Below, one piece after another: positions 47,600 to 58,867 of a DNA stretch of 64,000 nucleotides. Position 1 is the stretch's first letter. Every line of letters begins with the position of its first letter. Position numbers and translations under genes: made by a program. The stretch lies in NCBI GenBank assembly GCA_034440635.1, contig JAOTON010001261.1, positions 1,546,001 to 1,610,000 on the forward strand, written 5' to 3'. The DNA is from Lepas anatifera (lineage: Eukaryota > Arthropoda > Thecostraca > Lepadidae). The notes beneath the pieces were generated by a model. It saw only the letters and a list, made by a program, of their open reading frames with translations, searched no databases and was not told where the DNA came from.

Positions 47600-47707
47600 A
47601 TGCGACGATTGATCGCCCTTTGCGTGAAAAGTGCGCCCTTCGGGTGGCTAAGTGTCACCCTGCCCCCTGAGGCTTTGGCCCTCCCCCTCCCCTTACCCAA
47701 ATTCTAG
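47600..47707. mobile_element. MITE right-end fragment
   Basis: A C-rich stretch ends in ACCCAAATTCTAGATACGTCAC, then TGG, a common MITE-type terminus (inverted: CCAGTGACGTATCTAGA). No left end was seen, so this is a fragment or a coincidence. Confidence 0.35.
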
Positions 47708-48184
47708 ATACGTCACTGGCGGCCATATGGGGCACAAGATTTTCCAAGTCTTGGTATTTAGTCATCAGGTGGAGCCGGACAGGGGATCATCACTCATTAG
47801 GGATTTAGCCCGACAACAGCAAATAACAAACAATCACTTCACTTGCCATTCAACACCGCGCATCGGAGAACGATTTGGATTGACACGAAAAGCCCAAACG
47901 TAAAACTCAAATTAGAGCCTAACGAAACTTTTCCAGAGTAGACACAATCCGATTGAATCATAAGCATGCCAATTTTACTGTTTAAAGCAAACTTTGTGCA
48001 AATCATTCGCCTCGGCGAATACGACAAGAGAGCCAGGAGCATGCCTTAGCTTCCTTCGCGCTGCGCTGACAAGCCCGGGAAATTAAGAGGCTACCATTCG
48101 CCGGCGGACGCTCATTATATGACCCAGATTTGACGACAAGATATGATACACTTTTTAACAGACAAATTTAAGAAGAGGGCCTAG

Positions 48185-49160
48185 GATAGATCATATGGGG
48201 CACCGGGTGGATCACAGGGGGGCCCAGGTGGATTACAGGGGCCCGATTGCAGCCACAGGGGGCCCGGGTGGATCAAAGGGGGCCTGGATGCAGTCACAGG
48301 GGGCCCGGGTGGATCATAGTAGGCCCGGGTGGATCACAAAGGGCCCGGTTGCAGTCACAGGGGGCCCGGTTGCAGTCACAGAGTGCCTGGTTGCAGCCAC
48401 AGGGCCCCCGGGTGGATAACAGATGGCCTGGTTACAGTCACAGGGGGCCCGGGTGTATCACAGGGGGCCCAGCTGCAGTCACAGGGGGCCCGGCTGCAGT
48501 CACAGGGGGCCCGGTTGGAGTCACAGGGCCCCCAGGTGGATTACATGGGGCCCAATTGCAGTCACAGGGGGCCCGGGTGGATCAAAGGGGGCCCGGTTGC
48601 AGTCACAGGGGGCCCGGGTGGATCATAGTGGGCCCGGGTGGATCACAAAGGGCCGGTTGCAGTCACAGGGGGCCCGGTTGCAGTCACAGAGTGTTTGGTT
48701 GCAGTCACAGGGGCCCCGGGTGGATCACAGATGGCCCGGTTACAGTCACAAGGGGCCCGGGTGTATCACAGGGGGCCGGGTTGCAGTCACAGGGGGCCCG
48801 GGTGGATCATAGGGGGCCCGGTTGTAATTACAGGGGCCCGGTTGCAGTCACAGAGTGCCTGGTTGTAGTCCCAGGGCCCCCGGGTGGATCACAGGGGGCC
48901 CGGTTGCAGTCACAGGGGGCCCGGGTGGATCGCAGAGGGCCCGGTTGGATGACAGGAGGCCCGAGACTGCCGGAATTAGGGACCCAGTTGCAGTCAAAGT
49001 GGGCCTGAAAATATCGTTAGGGGCCCGGTTGCGGACACCGAGGTTAAGGGTGGCCCACAGGGGATCTGCAAGCATGTCAGGGAGCCTGGCCTTAGCCAAA
49101 GCTAGCCCAAATAGACCACTGGGGCCCGGAATCGTGGCAGGGGCCCGGCTGTGTCCGCAG
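48185..49160. repeat. 20/21-bp GC-rich minisatellite, field 3
   Basis: Two unit types alternate: GGGCCCGGGTGGATCACAGG (20 bp) and GGGCCCGGTTGCAGTCACAGG in its 21-bp form. A higher-order repeat of about 308 bp is visible: atcatagtaggcccggg at 48314 and atcatagtgggcccggg at 48623. The tail from about 48975 is degenerate. Repeated G5 runs could form G-quadruplexes. Frames read as Gly/Pro-rich and are artefacts of the repeat. Confidence 0.9.
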
Positions 49161-49291
49161 GGGACCGCAACTTGGGATTGGGGGGGTCTCGTCGGGTCAT
49201 TGGGGGGCTTCTCCGAGCATTGGGGGGCTCGAGCCCCCAAACATATGGAAACTTACGCCCCTGGATGTAGTTTTATAATCCGCCACGCGAC

Positions 49292-49365
49292 CCCTCCCCA
49301 CCGAGGCTTGAACTCGGCGTCAGCGGTGCCCAGCGTGACCTTTTTAACCTCTGTGCCTCGCAGGC
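49292..49365 (-). mobile_element. tRNA-like SINE head, minus strand
   Basis: Reverse-complemented, it reads GAGGCACAGAGGTTAAAAAG (box A-like), then GACGCCGAGTTCAAGCCTCGG (box B-like). The distance suits a tRNA. Without a body attached, it may be a SINE 5' fragment or tRNA pseudogene. Confidence 0.45.
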
Positions 49366-49410
49366 AAGCGGCAGTCAGCGGATGGCGGCCGCTGATTGGT
49401 TGAGGCACGT

Positions 49411-49567
49411 ATAGTATTATTGGGGCTTATCGACGCACCAACTGCCGGGTCATATGGCGTCGCAACTTTTCCTGTTGGAGGGTTTTCGGGGCCGCTTGCC
49501 TTGTTCGGAAGCTGCGGGCCTTGAACCCGGGTCGGCTGCGTGGGCTACGCTGACCACCCACACCCCC
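49411..49567 (-). mobile_element. SINE with perfect 13-bp target duplication
   Basis: ggttgaggcacgt flanks it exactly at 49398-49410 and 49568-49580. On the minus strand it has a tRNA-like head with GACCCGGGTTCAAGGCCCG (box B), then GCGACGCCATATGACCCGGC and CGTCGATAAGCCCCAAT, the tail shared with the SINEs at 10747, 22588 and 23585. Long target duplications indicate LINE-mediated insertion. Confidence 0.9.
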
Positions 49568-49580
49568 GGTTGAGGCACGT

Positions 49581-50251
49581 CCACTTGTATTGTAAGACAT
49601 TAAGCGGCACTTTATCCACAGAAAACATAGAGCTTTCAGTCATCAACTAGGGGATATAATAACATTATCTTTTTTAAACATTAAATATCTGGTCCATACT
49701 TTGCTCTTTTGGCTTGATTATCTGCTCAACCATCCGAGGCTACTCTACGGTACAAGCGAGACGGCGGCAGTCAGCACTGGCTAGCCGGCGGCCGAATTTG
49801 CTGAAGTCAGGAGCACCGAGATGAGTTTCTGCTGAGTGGAGAGGAGTGGGGCTCGGCCCGAAGGTAACTGAGAGAAGGAGGAGAGAAGCGTACATAACAC
49901 TTAAACTTAACCGTCGGACGAGTTATAGAGAGTGAGGACTACTAGTGAGGGCTAGAGCACTGCCGAGTACAACCAGATAATATACCAGAAGAGTGAAGCA
50001 CGTATTGCTTTGCTCGGTGTTTGAAGGTGAAAAGACATACAGCTTCAGCAGGGACTCAAAATATTGTCGATGTTTCAGTCCATTGCACCTTTGTGACTCA
50101 TGCTAGGAAAACGAAAACTCTATGGCGAGACCAAAATGTAGCTTGTGATGGAATTAAGAAGAGCACACGATGGATCCATAAACTATTGGAAGCACCCAAA
50201 CCGAAAACATTACGATAGCGTCAAGACTGTTTTTAAAACACAGTAGTGCCC
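49581..50251. other. no feature recognised
   Basis: Non-coding up to the TTAA element. Confidence 0.4.
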
Positions 50252-51485
50252 TTAACCCTATTTCCAACGGGCTCCTGGCTACCCCAATTTCCAACAGGGG
50301 GCGGATATTTTTCCGCCTAAGATTTCAAAATCTACCCGGCCGATTTCAAAAATTTTAACTGTAATCGATTCCTCTCACGCTGAACTCTATTTTGAAAAAA
50401 ATCAGAATTTTGAAAAATGAGGGTAGGGTGTTTAAAATATACAAATGTTCTGCCTTTTTAGGATTATCCGTAACTCTTGTCTGTTGGGCTTAATTTTCAC
50501 AAAAAGTATGGATAACAGGAAATTGCTTGGAAATGGTCATATCTCTCATTTGGGAAAAATTCAAAATTCAAGGGTGGTTCTAGAGCCAGAAATTTTGGGG
50601 GAATTATATGAATTTTTCATGTCTATTTCAGAAATGCACAGGACAGGTACAGTGCGATATCTCTTATTTGAAGCAAAGTGCTCAAATACCAAAAATATTT
50701 TAGAGGCGAATTTAGGGAGGCAACAAAGTGGGATAAGACACAAATTACCCCGCCTTTTAGTAATGGCTACTATTCAAATTATCCCACCTTTATCCACCCC
50801 TTCCCGACCCGGAAAACACTCCTGGATCCGCCTATGGATGTATTGTGTCCATTTGGTGTTAGGATTAAATGCATATCTACGATGATTTGCCCCATTCAAT
50901 GCAGATACAACACTAAAATACGTTTGAAAGTTAGTGGAACCCCTAATTATATAACCTGAGCACGCCTATGATATCCTATTATCATATAATACACAGATGG
51001 CATCATACATCCTTATTGTTACCGCTCCCGTCCATTCTGTAGGCAGTTTATTCCCTTTGGAAGAGTTTGAATGGATGACATTGTAGACCTCATTTTGAGC
51101 TCCTGAGCCCCCTTTGGCCAAAAATATGGGAATACACATCAATTATCATCCGAAATATCATTTTGAGTTAGAACTAAAGGCATAGTTACAATGCTTTGTC
51201 CCATTCAATGCATACACAACACTAAAATGAACTCGAGTGCGAGTGAACCCCTCACCTAATTACGGTACCTGAGCACGCCTATGGCTTATTGTCATATATT
51301 ACACCTATGGGATCAATGCATTTTGTATTCTGTATTCTGTATTGGTAAAAAACATCAGCAGGCATTGCCCAATTACTGATGCAGTCATGTGATGTGAAAC
51401 AATAAAGTCAGACAATCAATAAATTAAGCAATGGAAACATTCCACGAACGTGCATAACAGTCAACGTTTGCACAAATGCCTATTC

Positions 51486-52290
51486 TTAAAAAGTTCCTAA
51501 AGTTGCCGTGAATTTGATAACATTAGTTTTAGATGTGTTGCCCGAGTCTGCAAAGAAATCAACATTACGAAATGCGTTGAAGAAGCTGTTACATGTGACT
51601 GTCACGCGGATGAAGAGGCTGCGCTGCACAGTACCAACACGCGCAAACCGAACCGCCCACAAAGAGGGAGGACGCGACGTTCGACGGGGCACAGACAAAC
51701 CGAACTCGGAAACCAGATCGGAACAAGCCAACTTTCCGCGATGAAGATTAAACAAAAACAAGAGGTCATGCTGAGTGAAACGAGAATTAATACTGCACAC
51801 TTTGTAATGGGTTGAAAGAGATGGATAGTCAAGCCTAGCTGACGGACGGTCCGAAAATGAGGCCAACCAGACGAGAAGCTTGTGCTGCACCCAGGGGCGC
51901 CGCCACGGAATTTTTGTAGGGGGGACGGACCCGGGCTGGTGCTGACCGGGGAGGCGAATTTTGAGCATATTCGGTACCTGACGGCATTAATGACCATTGA
52001 CCCAAAAATTTTGGGGGACGTCCCCCCTGGTTGGTCAACAGGGGGACGCATCCCCCCGCTTTTGGCGCCCATGGCTGCACCCTTTCTAGGCGCTTCAAGT
52101 GGGATGCAGCAGATCCCGCTCACACAACGCAACCATACTCCAGGATGAATCTTACATGGGCATAATAGACACAAAGAATGGAAGTGTGCTTGAGTTTTCA
52201 TGACGTTTTCACTCAGCACTGACGTTGGAAGCTGCATCGCGATGGTTGTGAACCAGGCGCTGTATGCTGGCATATGTTGTTTAACCTAAA
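51486..52290 (-). pseudogene. reverse transcriptase C-terminal part, interrupted
   Basis: The minus strand gives VRFILEYGCVV, stop, AGSAASHLKRLERVQ in the upstream portion. After the MITE it continues with LLVWLASFSD, a FTQHDLLFLFNLHRGK block and F-ARVGT-type C-terminal residues. The order matches the end of the RT remnant at 1342-2249 (VRSNMEF...RLSRIEH...). A stop, frame changes and the MITE show it is dead. Confidence 0.7.
51892..52073. mobile_element. 182-bp hAT-like MITE in the CR1 copy
   Basis: Ends CAGGGGCGCC and, reverse-complemented, CATGGGCGCC. The flanking gctgcacc is perfect (51884-51891 and 52074-52081). The host reading resumes across it, so the insertion came after the retrotransposon. 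Confidence 0.85.
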
Positions 52291-52500
52291 TTAGATTAAC
52301 GTGTTGGCTGGATGGCGCTGGAGCGTGGAGTTATGATATGGCTGGCATCTCCCGTGCCTGGACCTTGGGTGCCTGCTGCCGGTGCTGGTCGGGGGCCTCG
52401 GGCGGTGGGGCAGAGGGGGGCGGGGGGTTAATATTTCGCCATCTGGGACGACTGTACCTGTTCTTCTTTCTAAAACTGCGACTGTCCAAAAAATATGTCA

Positions 52501-52800
52501 TCATTTTGTGAGTCTGACTCGGCAGCATTGGCGCGAGGTCTGAAAACTTTGTATTAGGAGACCAAGCATTCTATTGGCCTTGGCTACAGTGTGGTCTATG
52601 AGTGGAGAGAAAGTCAGCTTACTGTCGAGTATGACACCGAAATCCCTAGTCTCTGTACAGCGTTCCAGCGGTGTACCATTCAGCACGTAGGTGGTAAGGA
52701 TCGGATATTTTTGGAGGGAAAATGATATAACGCTACATTTAGTCTGGATTCAATTTTAGACGCCAAATTTTAGACCATGCTACCAAATTGTTGTCAGCCT
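52501..52800 (-). pseudogene. reverse transcriptase palm-end fragment, frameshifted
   Basis: The minus strand shows GTPLERCTETRDFGVILDSK and LTFS-x-x-IDHTV, the motif block after the FADD region in non-LTR reverse transcriptases. The upstream W-RLKLNPAKC is out of frame here but in frame in the duplicate at 57520-57804. It belongs to the same element as 51486-52290. Confidence 0.7.
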
Positions 52801-53946
52801 GATGTCAGCCTGACTTGCATGGCTATGTTTACCCCTCCCGAACATTCTGTACGCAATCTATTTACTTTGGAAGAGCTCGGGTGGATAACATTGTACACCC
52901 CCATTTTGAGCTTCTGGAACCGCCTATGGCCAAAATTATATCAAAATACATATCAACTATCATCCTAAGCCTCAGTAAGAGCATTCAAACATTACAACTG
53001 CCACCAATTTGTGAGAGACAGCTTTATTGTAGGACAAACGCAACGCAGGCGACAATGCCCGGCTTCTGGATAAAATCTCCCAAATTAGTGAGCCATAGCT
53101 CCACCTCTGGCATAATTTCCAACAGTTTTAGAGAACATCGGCTGTTTAGGTTTAAGAAAAGCGACAAAATTTCAGGAACCTATCTTAAAACGTTTCAGAG
53201 ATACTATGGAAAAGCCTGAGGGGTGGGCAGAATCTGCACCCCCCCTCCTGTTGGAAATAGGGTTAAACATATGAAATCAAGTTGCACTGCCTAATATGAA
53301 AAAGGTGGGTGGCTGGAGACCCTACATCAATGGATAAGAATCCACACCCCAGCCCTGTACCTAATTTCAAAGTTTCATTAGCGGTACCTGTATCATTCAG
53401 CTAGACACTGAGCATATATCTAGGAGATATACTCCTAAATCATAAACATATTTTGTAAAATAATTCAGAACAAGTGGCAGCAGAGGAATTATATACCCAT
53501 TAGGCAGTTAGAGTATCCTGGCCAATGAGAAGGCTCATCTAGCGGTATGCCCGTCAATGACCAAAGAAGTTGCAGAATTAAAAAAAAACAACTATAATGA
53601 TTATGATAGTGAGGCTTTTGAACATTTTAAGCTCAGCAGCAGATAACTTCTCTAATCCTTCGAGCTAAACTGTGATCCAAACAATTTTGGCTCTTTCACA
53701 AATCTTGTTTCTACACGTATGCTCCGCCAAAAAAAAATTGGACTATAATTTAAGTTTCAATTTGCTATGACCCGTCATTATCCAAACCATGGTAGGTAGT
53801 AGAAACAACCGCATTATGATTTGAAACACGGGCACTAGGTCATTTTATTTTTTATTTTTGTCAGGTTTCGTGACTTTTTACGTTCTATGATTCAAGTGGA
53901 GTCGTTCCATGCCATTTTTATCAAAATCAATGATATGTATATACAC

Positions 53947-53970
53947 ATATATATATATATATATATATTA
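53947..53970. repeat. (TA)n microsatellite
   Basis: Short AT run on the left side of the foldback element in copy A. Confidence 0.85.
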
Positions 53971-53984
53971 TATTTATGGAAAAT

Positions 53985-54342
53985 ACTTTAGACTTAATTT
54001 ACTTTATATTTATATTTTTACGGACGTTTCGGAGTCAAAGCACCTTCGTCAGTATGAACTGCAAAATTACATCAAAACGACATTAAAACAACACACACGT
54101 GAAGCACCATAAAACGAATAGACAAGACAGTTTAGCAAGAATGTCCTGACAATTGTCAAAATTGTCAATGTCTTCTCAAAATGACATTCTTGCTAAACTG
54201 TCTTGTCTATTCGTTTTTTGGTGCTTCATGTGTGTGTTGTTTTAATGTCTTTTTGATGAAATTTTGCAGTTGATACTGACGAAGGTGCTTTGACTCCGAA
54301 ACGTCTGTAAAATATAAATATAAAGTAAATTAAGTCTAAAGT
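53985..54342. mobile_element. foldback element, copy A
   Basis: Arms of about 160 bp (53985-54146 and 54182-54342) are inverted copies, e.g. GACGTTTCGGAGTCAAAGC-like left against GCTTTGACTCCGAAACGTC right, and GACAAGACAGTTTAGCAAG mirrored near the centre. The loop is about 35 bp. (TA)n tracts lie outside both arms. Same structure at 58868. Confidence 0.85.
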
Positions 54343-54378
54343 CTCTTCCATATATCATATATCATGTCTATAACATAT

Positions 54379-54383
<5 letters not shown>

Positions 54384-54432
<49 letters not shown>
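54384..54432. repeat. (TA)n microsatellite, mariner target
   Basis: A long TA run ending at the mariner-like element's left end. Confidence 0.9.
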
Positions 54433-54435
<3 letters not shown>

Positions 54436-55238
54436 GGTGTTTCATAAATAATGATATTTTTGAATTGGTCATAATGCGGCTATAAATAAGTTGTTGTGGT
54501 ATGATTTACATATCATTCGAAAGCAAATTTTGGGACATTTACGATTATTCGTATTTTGATAGCTGTTTTTATAATTTTGCTAGTTCAAAGTAGTTTTAAA
54601 AATGAGTAGAAAATACTGTCTATTTGCCTTTATCAAAAATTTTAGTAGAAATCACGTGCGTATCACGTGACAAGTATCACGCCAATGACACTGCAAACAT
54701 TACATCGTCACTGTGGTCCATCCCAGTCCACACACGAATTGCCTCTGGAAAGCAATTCTAAAAACACCTCTCAAGCTTAGGAAAGCTCGGATCCAAGCAA
54801 GCAATCCCCAATTGGTTCATGTCCCTTGTTCTGTGGTGAACAGTGACATCTTTTGCGCTGTGTCCGTCGCATTTAGTCATTCATATGGAAGGTAAGCCAA
54901 TGAGCCATATGGAGCTTGAGCCAAAAGCTTTAAACTTGTAATATTACTGAAACTTGTGCCTTTGATGTGCATGCTCACCTGCCATCTTCGCCTGCTAAAG
55001 CCTTTTTAGAGTGCTGCCAGCTCCGTGTTCTCAAATATAACCGGGCATATGTCATGTTTCTTGCATCATTTTCCGAGCACATTTAAGACGGGGGGAAAAT
55101 GTTTGATTCAAATGGAACATGTTTATAGAAAAATGTACTACAATTTACCATTAAAATGAGCGTTTTGTGGACGGATTTAAAGGATTTTTAGTACTTTACT
55201 GAACATTTTAAAAATATCATTCTTTCTGAAACACCCTG
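54433..55238. mobile_element. mariner-like non-autonomous element
   Basis: Left CAGGGTGTTTCATAAATAAT and the reverse-complemented right CAGGGTGTTTCAGAAAGAAT are inverted repeats with TA at both sides (54431-54432 and 55239-55240), as in Tc1/mariner. At 806 bp it is shorter than a full mariner, and no DDD/DDE transposase frame is seen. The duplicate copy B lacks it. Confidence 0.8.
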
Positions 55239-55362
55239 TATATATATTTAGGTCTGCCTCATGGGACCTGAAGATATTGACTTCTCATAAAAAACAGCTA
55301 TAATGGGGACCACTAGGTACGGCTGACGCTGTAATGATGATAATTTCCAAATTGTTTTTTAA

Positions 55363-56389
55363 CCCGCGCCCCACCGGGGGTCCGGCGCCACCTTCGCCCC
55401 ACCGGGGGGCCATCGATGGCCTCCCCCTCTAACTCCGAAAATATGGGCGTTAGCGCAAATCTGCAAAGTGCAATAGAAAGCTCGCGTGAATTCAGCAAGA
55501 AATTACTTCGCATGTTTTAGTGCTCAGGTCAATGGTTTGACCTCCAGAGGTCAAACAAGGTCAAGATCGGCTATTTTCACTCAAATATGCAATGATTAAG
55601 CAAACTGGGCATAACTCTTATGTCATTAGAGCTATTGAGGCCTGATAAAGTACATTTGATAGCAAATTGCCAGTACTTTTTCCGCTATGTGGAACGTAAA
55701 GACCTCCCGCCAGTGGTTTGACCTCCAGAGGTCACCTCGTGACCTAATATGACCTGAGGTCACGAAAGGTCAAAAAGTGACCTTGCCGTATATAAAATGA
55801 AAGCCAGTGACAAGACAAACACGATGGTGTTTGTTTGACCGCTCTAGCGTAATTAGGTCAAAAGTTATTGTCAAAATACTGTTTTTGACCTCTGGTGACC
55901 TTGGATGACCTTGGAAAAGTAAAAGGGCAAATATGACCCCTGGGATCCGTGAAAGGGTGTCCAAAAACGCTGTTCTGAGCAGTCTGAGTATTTGCAATCA
56001 TTTTTGTGACTTTTATATCATGAAACAGCTTTTCCCCATGCTTTTCCAATGGGAGAGGTTGCCTCGTGACCTGACCTCAGGGCACGAAATAAAAAAATCC
56101 CGGATATACACTTTGTAGACCCTGGAGGGGTCATGAAGTGTAGGAAGTTTCAAATCGATCGACTTTGAAATGTAGCTCTTACAGAGCTCTAAAGTGGAAG
56201 TGAGGTGACCTTGGTTGACCTCGTCTGGTGACCTGACCTTGGGTGACCCGGGGTAAAAAATTTCAGGAATGATGGGAAAATGATGCAGTGAGAGGTAGAG
56301 CCCTCAACCGCGGTGCTGCGCCTCGTCGTTTTTCTGCTATCCCGGAAAAAACCTTAGGGGGCCATCGATGGCCCCCCGTGGGGCGAGGG
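55363..56389. mobile_element. TTAA-flanked element with CCC ends
   Basis: Left CCCGCGCCCCACCGGGGG, right reverse-complemented CCCTCGCCCCACGGGGGG, between TTAA at 55359-55362 and 56390-56393. Copy B of the duplication has a single TTAA at 59368-59371 in otherwise matching flanks: an in-window empty site. The interior has many TGACCT/AGGTCA sites and a GTCGTTTTTCTGCTATC block shared with the CACGCG family, so the families are related. Non-coding, 1,027 bp. Confidence 0.92.
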
Positions 56390-56498
56390 TTAAGCCTGCT
56401 ATTGCAAAATGCTCATACAGGCATGATAAAGACCACATAATGTTGTAAGCCAAAGGAACAAGGTCTCTGTAAGCTAGGATAAATAAGGGCAATTCTTA

Positions 56499-57258
56499 CG
56501 TTGATAAGTTTTGAAGTGCTGCGGCGATGAGCATGATGATGAGTTGTTAAGATGTTCCCTGGCCTCTCCCCTCGAATCCGGAAATGTAAAAAACACCGAA
56601 GATTATATATTCGGGCACAGCCCTTCATCAGAATCGTGGAGTAAATATCAATAATTCTCAGTCTTAGTATAGCCAGACCTCGAATTGAGCTTCACACAAA
56701 AATGCCTTTTAGAATGTATCGTTAAAAATAAGATTGGATGTCGTGACAACAACCATATTGGTACCTCTAACCTAAAAGTAATGCCGACAATACGACAAAC
56801 CTAGAGCAGTATTTGTGACAGTCTTTTCTATTCTTTCAGCCAAACACTAGCTTTTGATTAACAGTGAAAAACTCGCTGAAGTACCTTAATCGGTTATTTG
56901 AATATTTCTGTTCTTTTTATTTACTATTTTTCCGTCAACTGCAGCTAAAATGCTAACCAAAAACTACCTATTAAGCACTAGTAGACGTGATACTAGATCG
57001 GTGTAAAGACTGCATACTTTCCCCTTTAAGATGATGCTATATTTTTACAATAAAAGCCTCCCTCGAATTATTTAGTTAAGATTGTACCTAGTGGTCAAGG
57101 TCAACTTTTTTTGTAATTGATAAACCCATTTTCCACAGCCTGCTCCTCTGGCCCAACGTTAAGCGTCGAAAGAGTATACGTGTGGCTGTAAAAAAACAAC
57201 ATTATAAATTTTACATTATACTTATTCAACAACCCTTGCCCTTAGTATGTACCTCTTA
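56499..57258. other. spacer between duplication copies
   Basis: AT-rich and non-coding. Confidence 0.4.
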
Positions 57259-57366
57259 AACAAATGCAACTTTTATAGCTAGTTAATGTGAACAATCATT
57301 GGTAAATTTTTTAACAAATGCAACTTTTATAGCTAGTTAATGTGAACAATCATTGGTAAATTTTTA
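57259..57366. repeat. 54-bp tandem duplication
   Basis: aacaaatgcaacttttatag and the following bases through ggtaaattttt occur twice, practically identical, with a period of 54 bp. Confidence 0.9.
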
Positions 57367-57519
57367 CCAAAGGTCCCGTGCCTGGACCTTGGGTGCCTGC
57401 TGCCGGTGCTGGTCGGGGGCCTCGGGCGGCGGGGCAGAGGGGGGGGTTAATGTTTCGCCATCTGGGGCGACTGTACTTGCTCTTCTTTCTAAAACTGCGA
57501 CTGTCCAAAAAATATGTCA

Positions 57520-57804
57520 TCATTTTGTGAGTCTGACTCGGCAGCATTGGGGCGAGGTCTGAAAACTTTGTATTAGGAGACCAAGCATTATATTGGCCTT
57601 GGCTACGGTGTGGTCTATGTGTGGAGAGAAAGTCAGCTTACTGTCGAGTATGACACCGAAATCCCTAGTCTCTGTACAGCGTTCCAGTGGTGTACCATCC
57701 AGCACGTAGGTGGTAAGGATCGGATATTTTTGGAGGGAAAATGATATTACGCTACATTTTGCTGGATTCAATTTTAGACGCCAAATTCTAGACCATGCTA
57801 CCAA
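57520..57804 (-). pseudogene. reverse transcriptase fragment, frame intact over 95 codons
   Basis: Reads WSRIWRLKLNPAKC, then the GTPLERCTETRDFGVILDSK and HIDHTVAKAN blocks typical after the catalytic FADD motif. Neither the catalytic motif nor the C-terminus is present, since copy B begins downstream of 57374. It is a passenger of the duplication. Confidence 0.75.
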
Positions 57805-58825
57805 ATTGTTGTCAGCCTGATGTCAGCCTGACTTGCATGGCTATGTTTACCCCTCCCGAACATTCTGTACGCAATCTATTTACTTTGGAAGAGCTCGGAT
57901 GGATAACATTGTACGCCCCCATTTTGAGCTTCTGGAACCGCCTATGGCCAAAATTATATCAAAATACATATCAACTATCATCCTAAGCCTCAGGAAGAGC
58001 ATTCAAACATTACAACTGCCACCAATTTGTGACAGACAGCTTTATTGTAAGACAAACGCAACGCTGGCGACAATGCTCGGCTTCTGGATAAAATCTCCCA
58101 AATTAGTGAGCCATAGCTCCACCTCTGGCACAATTTCCAACCGTTTTAGAGAACATCGGCTGTTTAGTTTTAAGAAAAGCGACAAAATTTCAGGAACCTA
58201 TCTTAAAACGTTTCAGAGATACTATGGAAAAGCCTGAGGGGTGGGCAGAATCTGCACCCCCCTCCTGTTGGAAATAGGGTTAAACATATGAAATCAAGTT
58301 GCACTGCCTAATATGAAAAAGGTGGGTGGCTGGAGACCCTACATCAATGGATAAGAATCCACACCCCAGCCCTGTACCTAATTTCAAAGTTTCATTAGCG
58401 GTAGCTGTATCATTCAGCTAGACACTGAGCATATATCTAGGAGGTATACTCCTAAATCATAAACATATTTTGTAAAATAATTCAGAACAAGTGGCAGCAG
58501 AGGAATTATATACCCATCAGGCAGTTAGAGTATCCTGACCAATGAGAAGACTCATCTAGCGGTATGCCCGTCAATGACCAAAGAAGTTGCAGAATTAAAA
58601 AAAACAACTATAATGATTATGATAGTGAGGCTTTTGAACATTTTAAGCTCAGCAGCAGATAACTTCTCTAATCCTTCGAGCTAAACTGTGATCCAAACAA
58701 TTTTGGTTCTTTCACAAATCTTATTTCTACACGTATGCTCCGCCAAAAAAATTGGCCTATGATTTAAGTTTCAATTTGCTATGACCCGTCATTATCCAAA
58801 CCATGGTAGGTAGTAGAAACCATGG

Positions 58826-58826
<1 letters not shown>

Positions 58827-58857
<31 letters not shown>

Positions 58858-58860
58858 TAT
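58827..58860. repeat. (TA)n microsatellite
   Basis: TA run, with one G interruption, on the left side of the copy-B foldback element. Confidence 0.85.
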
Positions 58861-58867
58861 GGAAAAG

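Larger units (their letters stand above)
44455..49263. mobile_element. 4.8-kb hAT-like element carrying minisatellite arrays
   Basis: The left end CAGGGGCGCAACTTTATG and the reverse complement of the right end, CAGGGGCGTAAGTTTCC, are inverted repeats. The octamer gatgtagt flanks both ends exactly (44447-44454 and 49264-49271), so the 4,809 bp arrived or was bounded as one hAT-type unit. No transposase is recognised. Inside are array field 2 (interrupted by its own MITE) and field 3, plus unassigned DNA at 44600-46000 and 47410-48180. Confidence 0.75.
51321..52810 (-). mobile_element. 5'-truncated CR1/Jockey-like retrotransposon
   Basis: On the minus strand, RT-type protein blocks run from about 52800 down to 51486, then a 3' tail of repeated ACAGAAT-type units at 51323-51345. 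It sits inside the TTAA element at 50256-53262 and itself carries a hAT-like MITE at 51892-52073. A GC-rich block at 52350-52440 does not read as RT and may be a further insertion. Confidence 0.7.
50256..53262. mobile_element. TTAA-flanked composite element, CCCTATTTCCAAC ends
   Basis: TTAA at 50252-50255 and 53263-53266. The left end CCCTATTTCCAACGGG and the reverse-complemented right end CCCTATTTCCAACAGG are inverted repeats; CCCT plus TTAA is piggyBac-like. The left interior (50340-50500) is homologous to the element at 28839. A CR1-like insertion (51321-52810) splits it, and blocks are duplicated at 50860-51000 / 51170-51310 and 51030-51165 / 52830-52970. No transposase frame is recognisable. 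Confidence 0.7.
52350..56498 (+). repeat. direct duplication, copy A
   Basis: Near-identical to 57374-59476 from tcccgtgcctggaccttggg through aataagggcaattctt. It is longer because of a mariner-like insertion (54433-55238), a TTAA element (55363-56389) and about 70 bp near 55250-55320. Confidence 0.9.

Noticed and set aside
48247..49008. 253-codon collagen-like Gly-Pro-rich frame
   Set aside because: A product of the 20/21-bp repeat units, with no start context, conserved domain or splice support.
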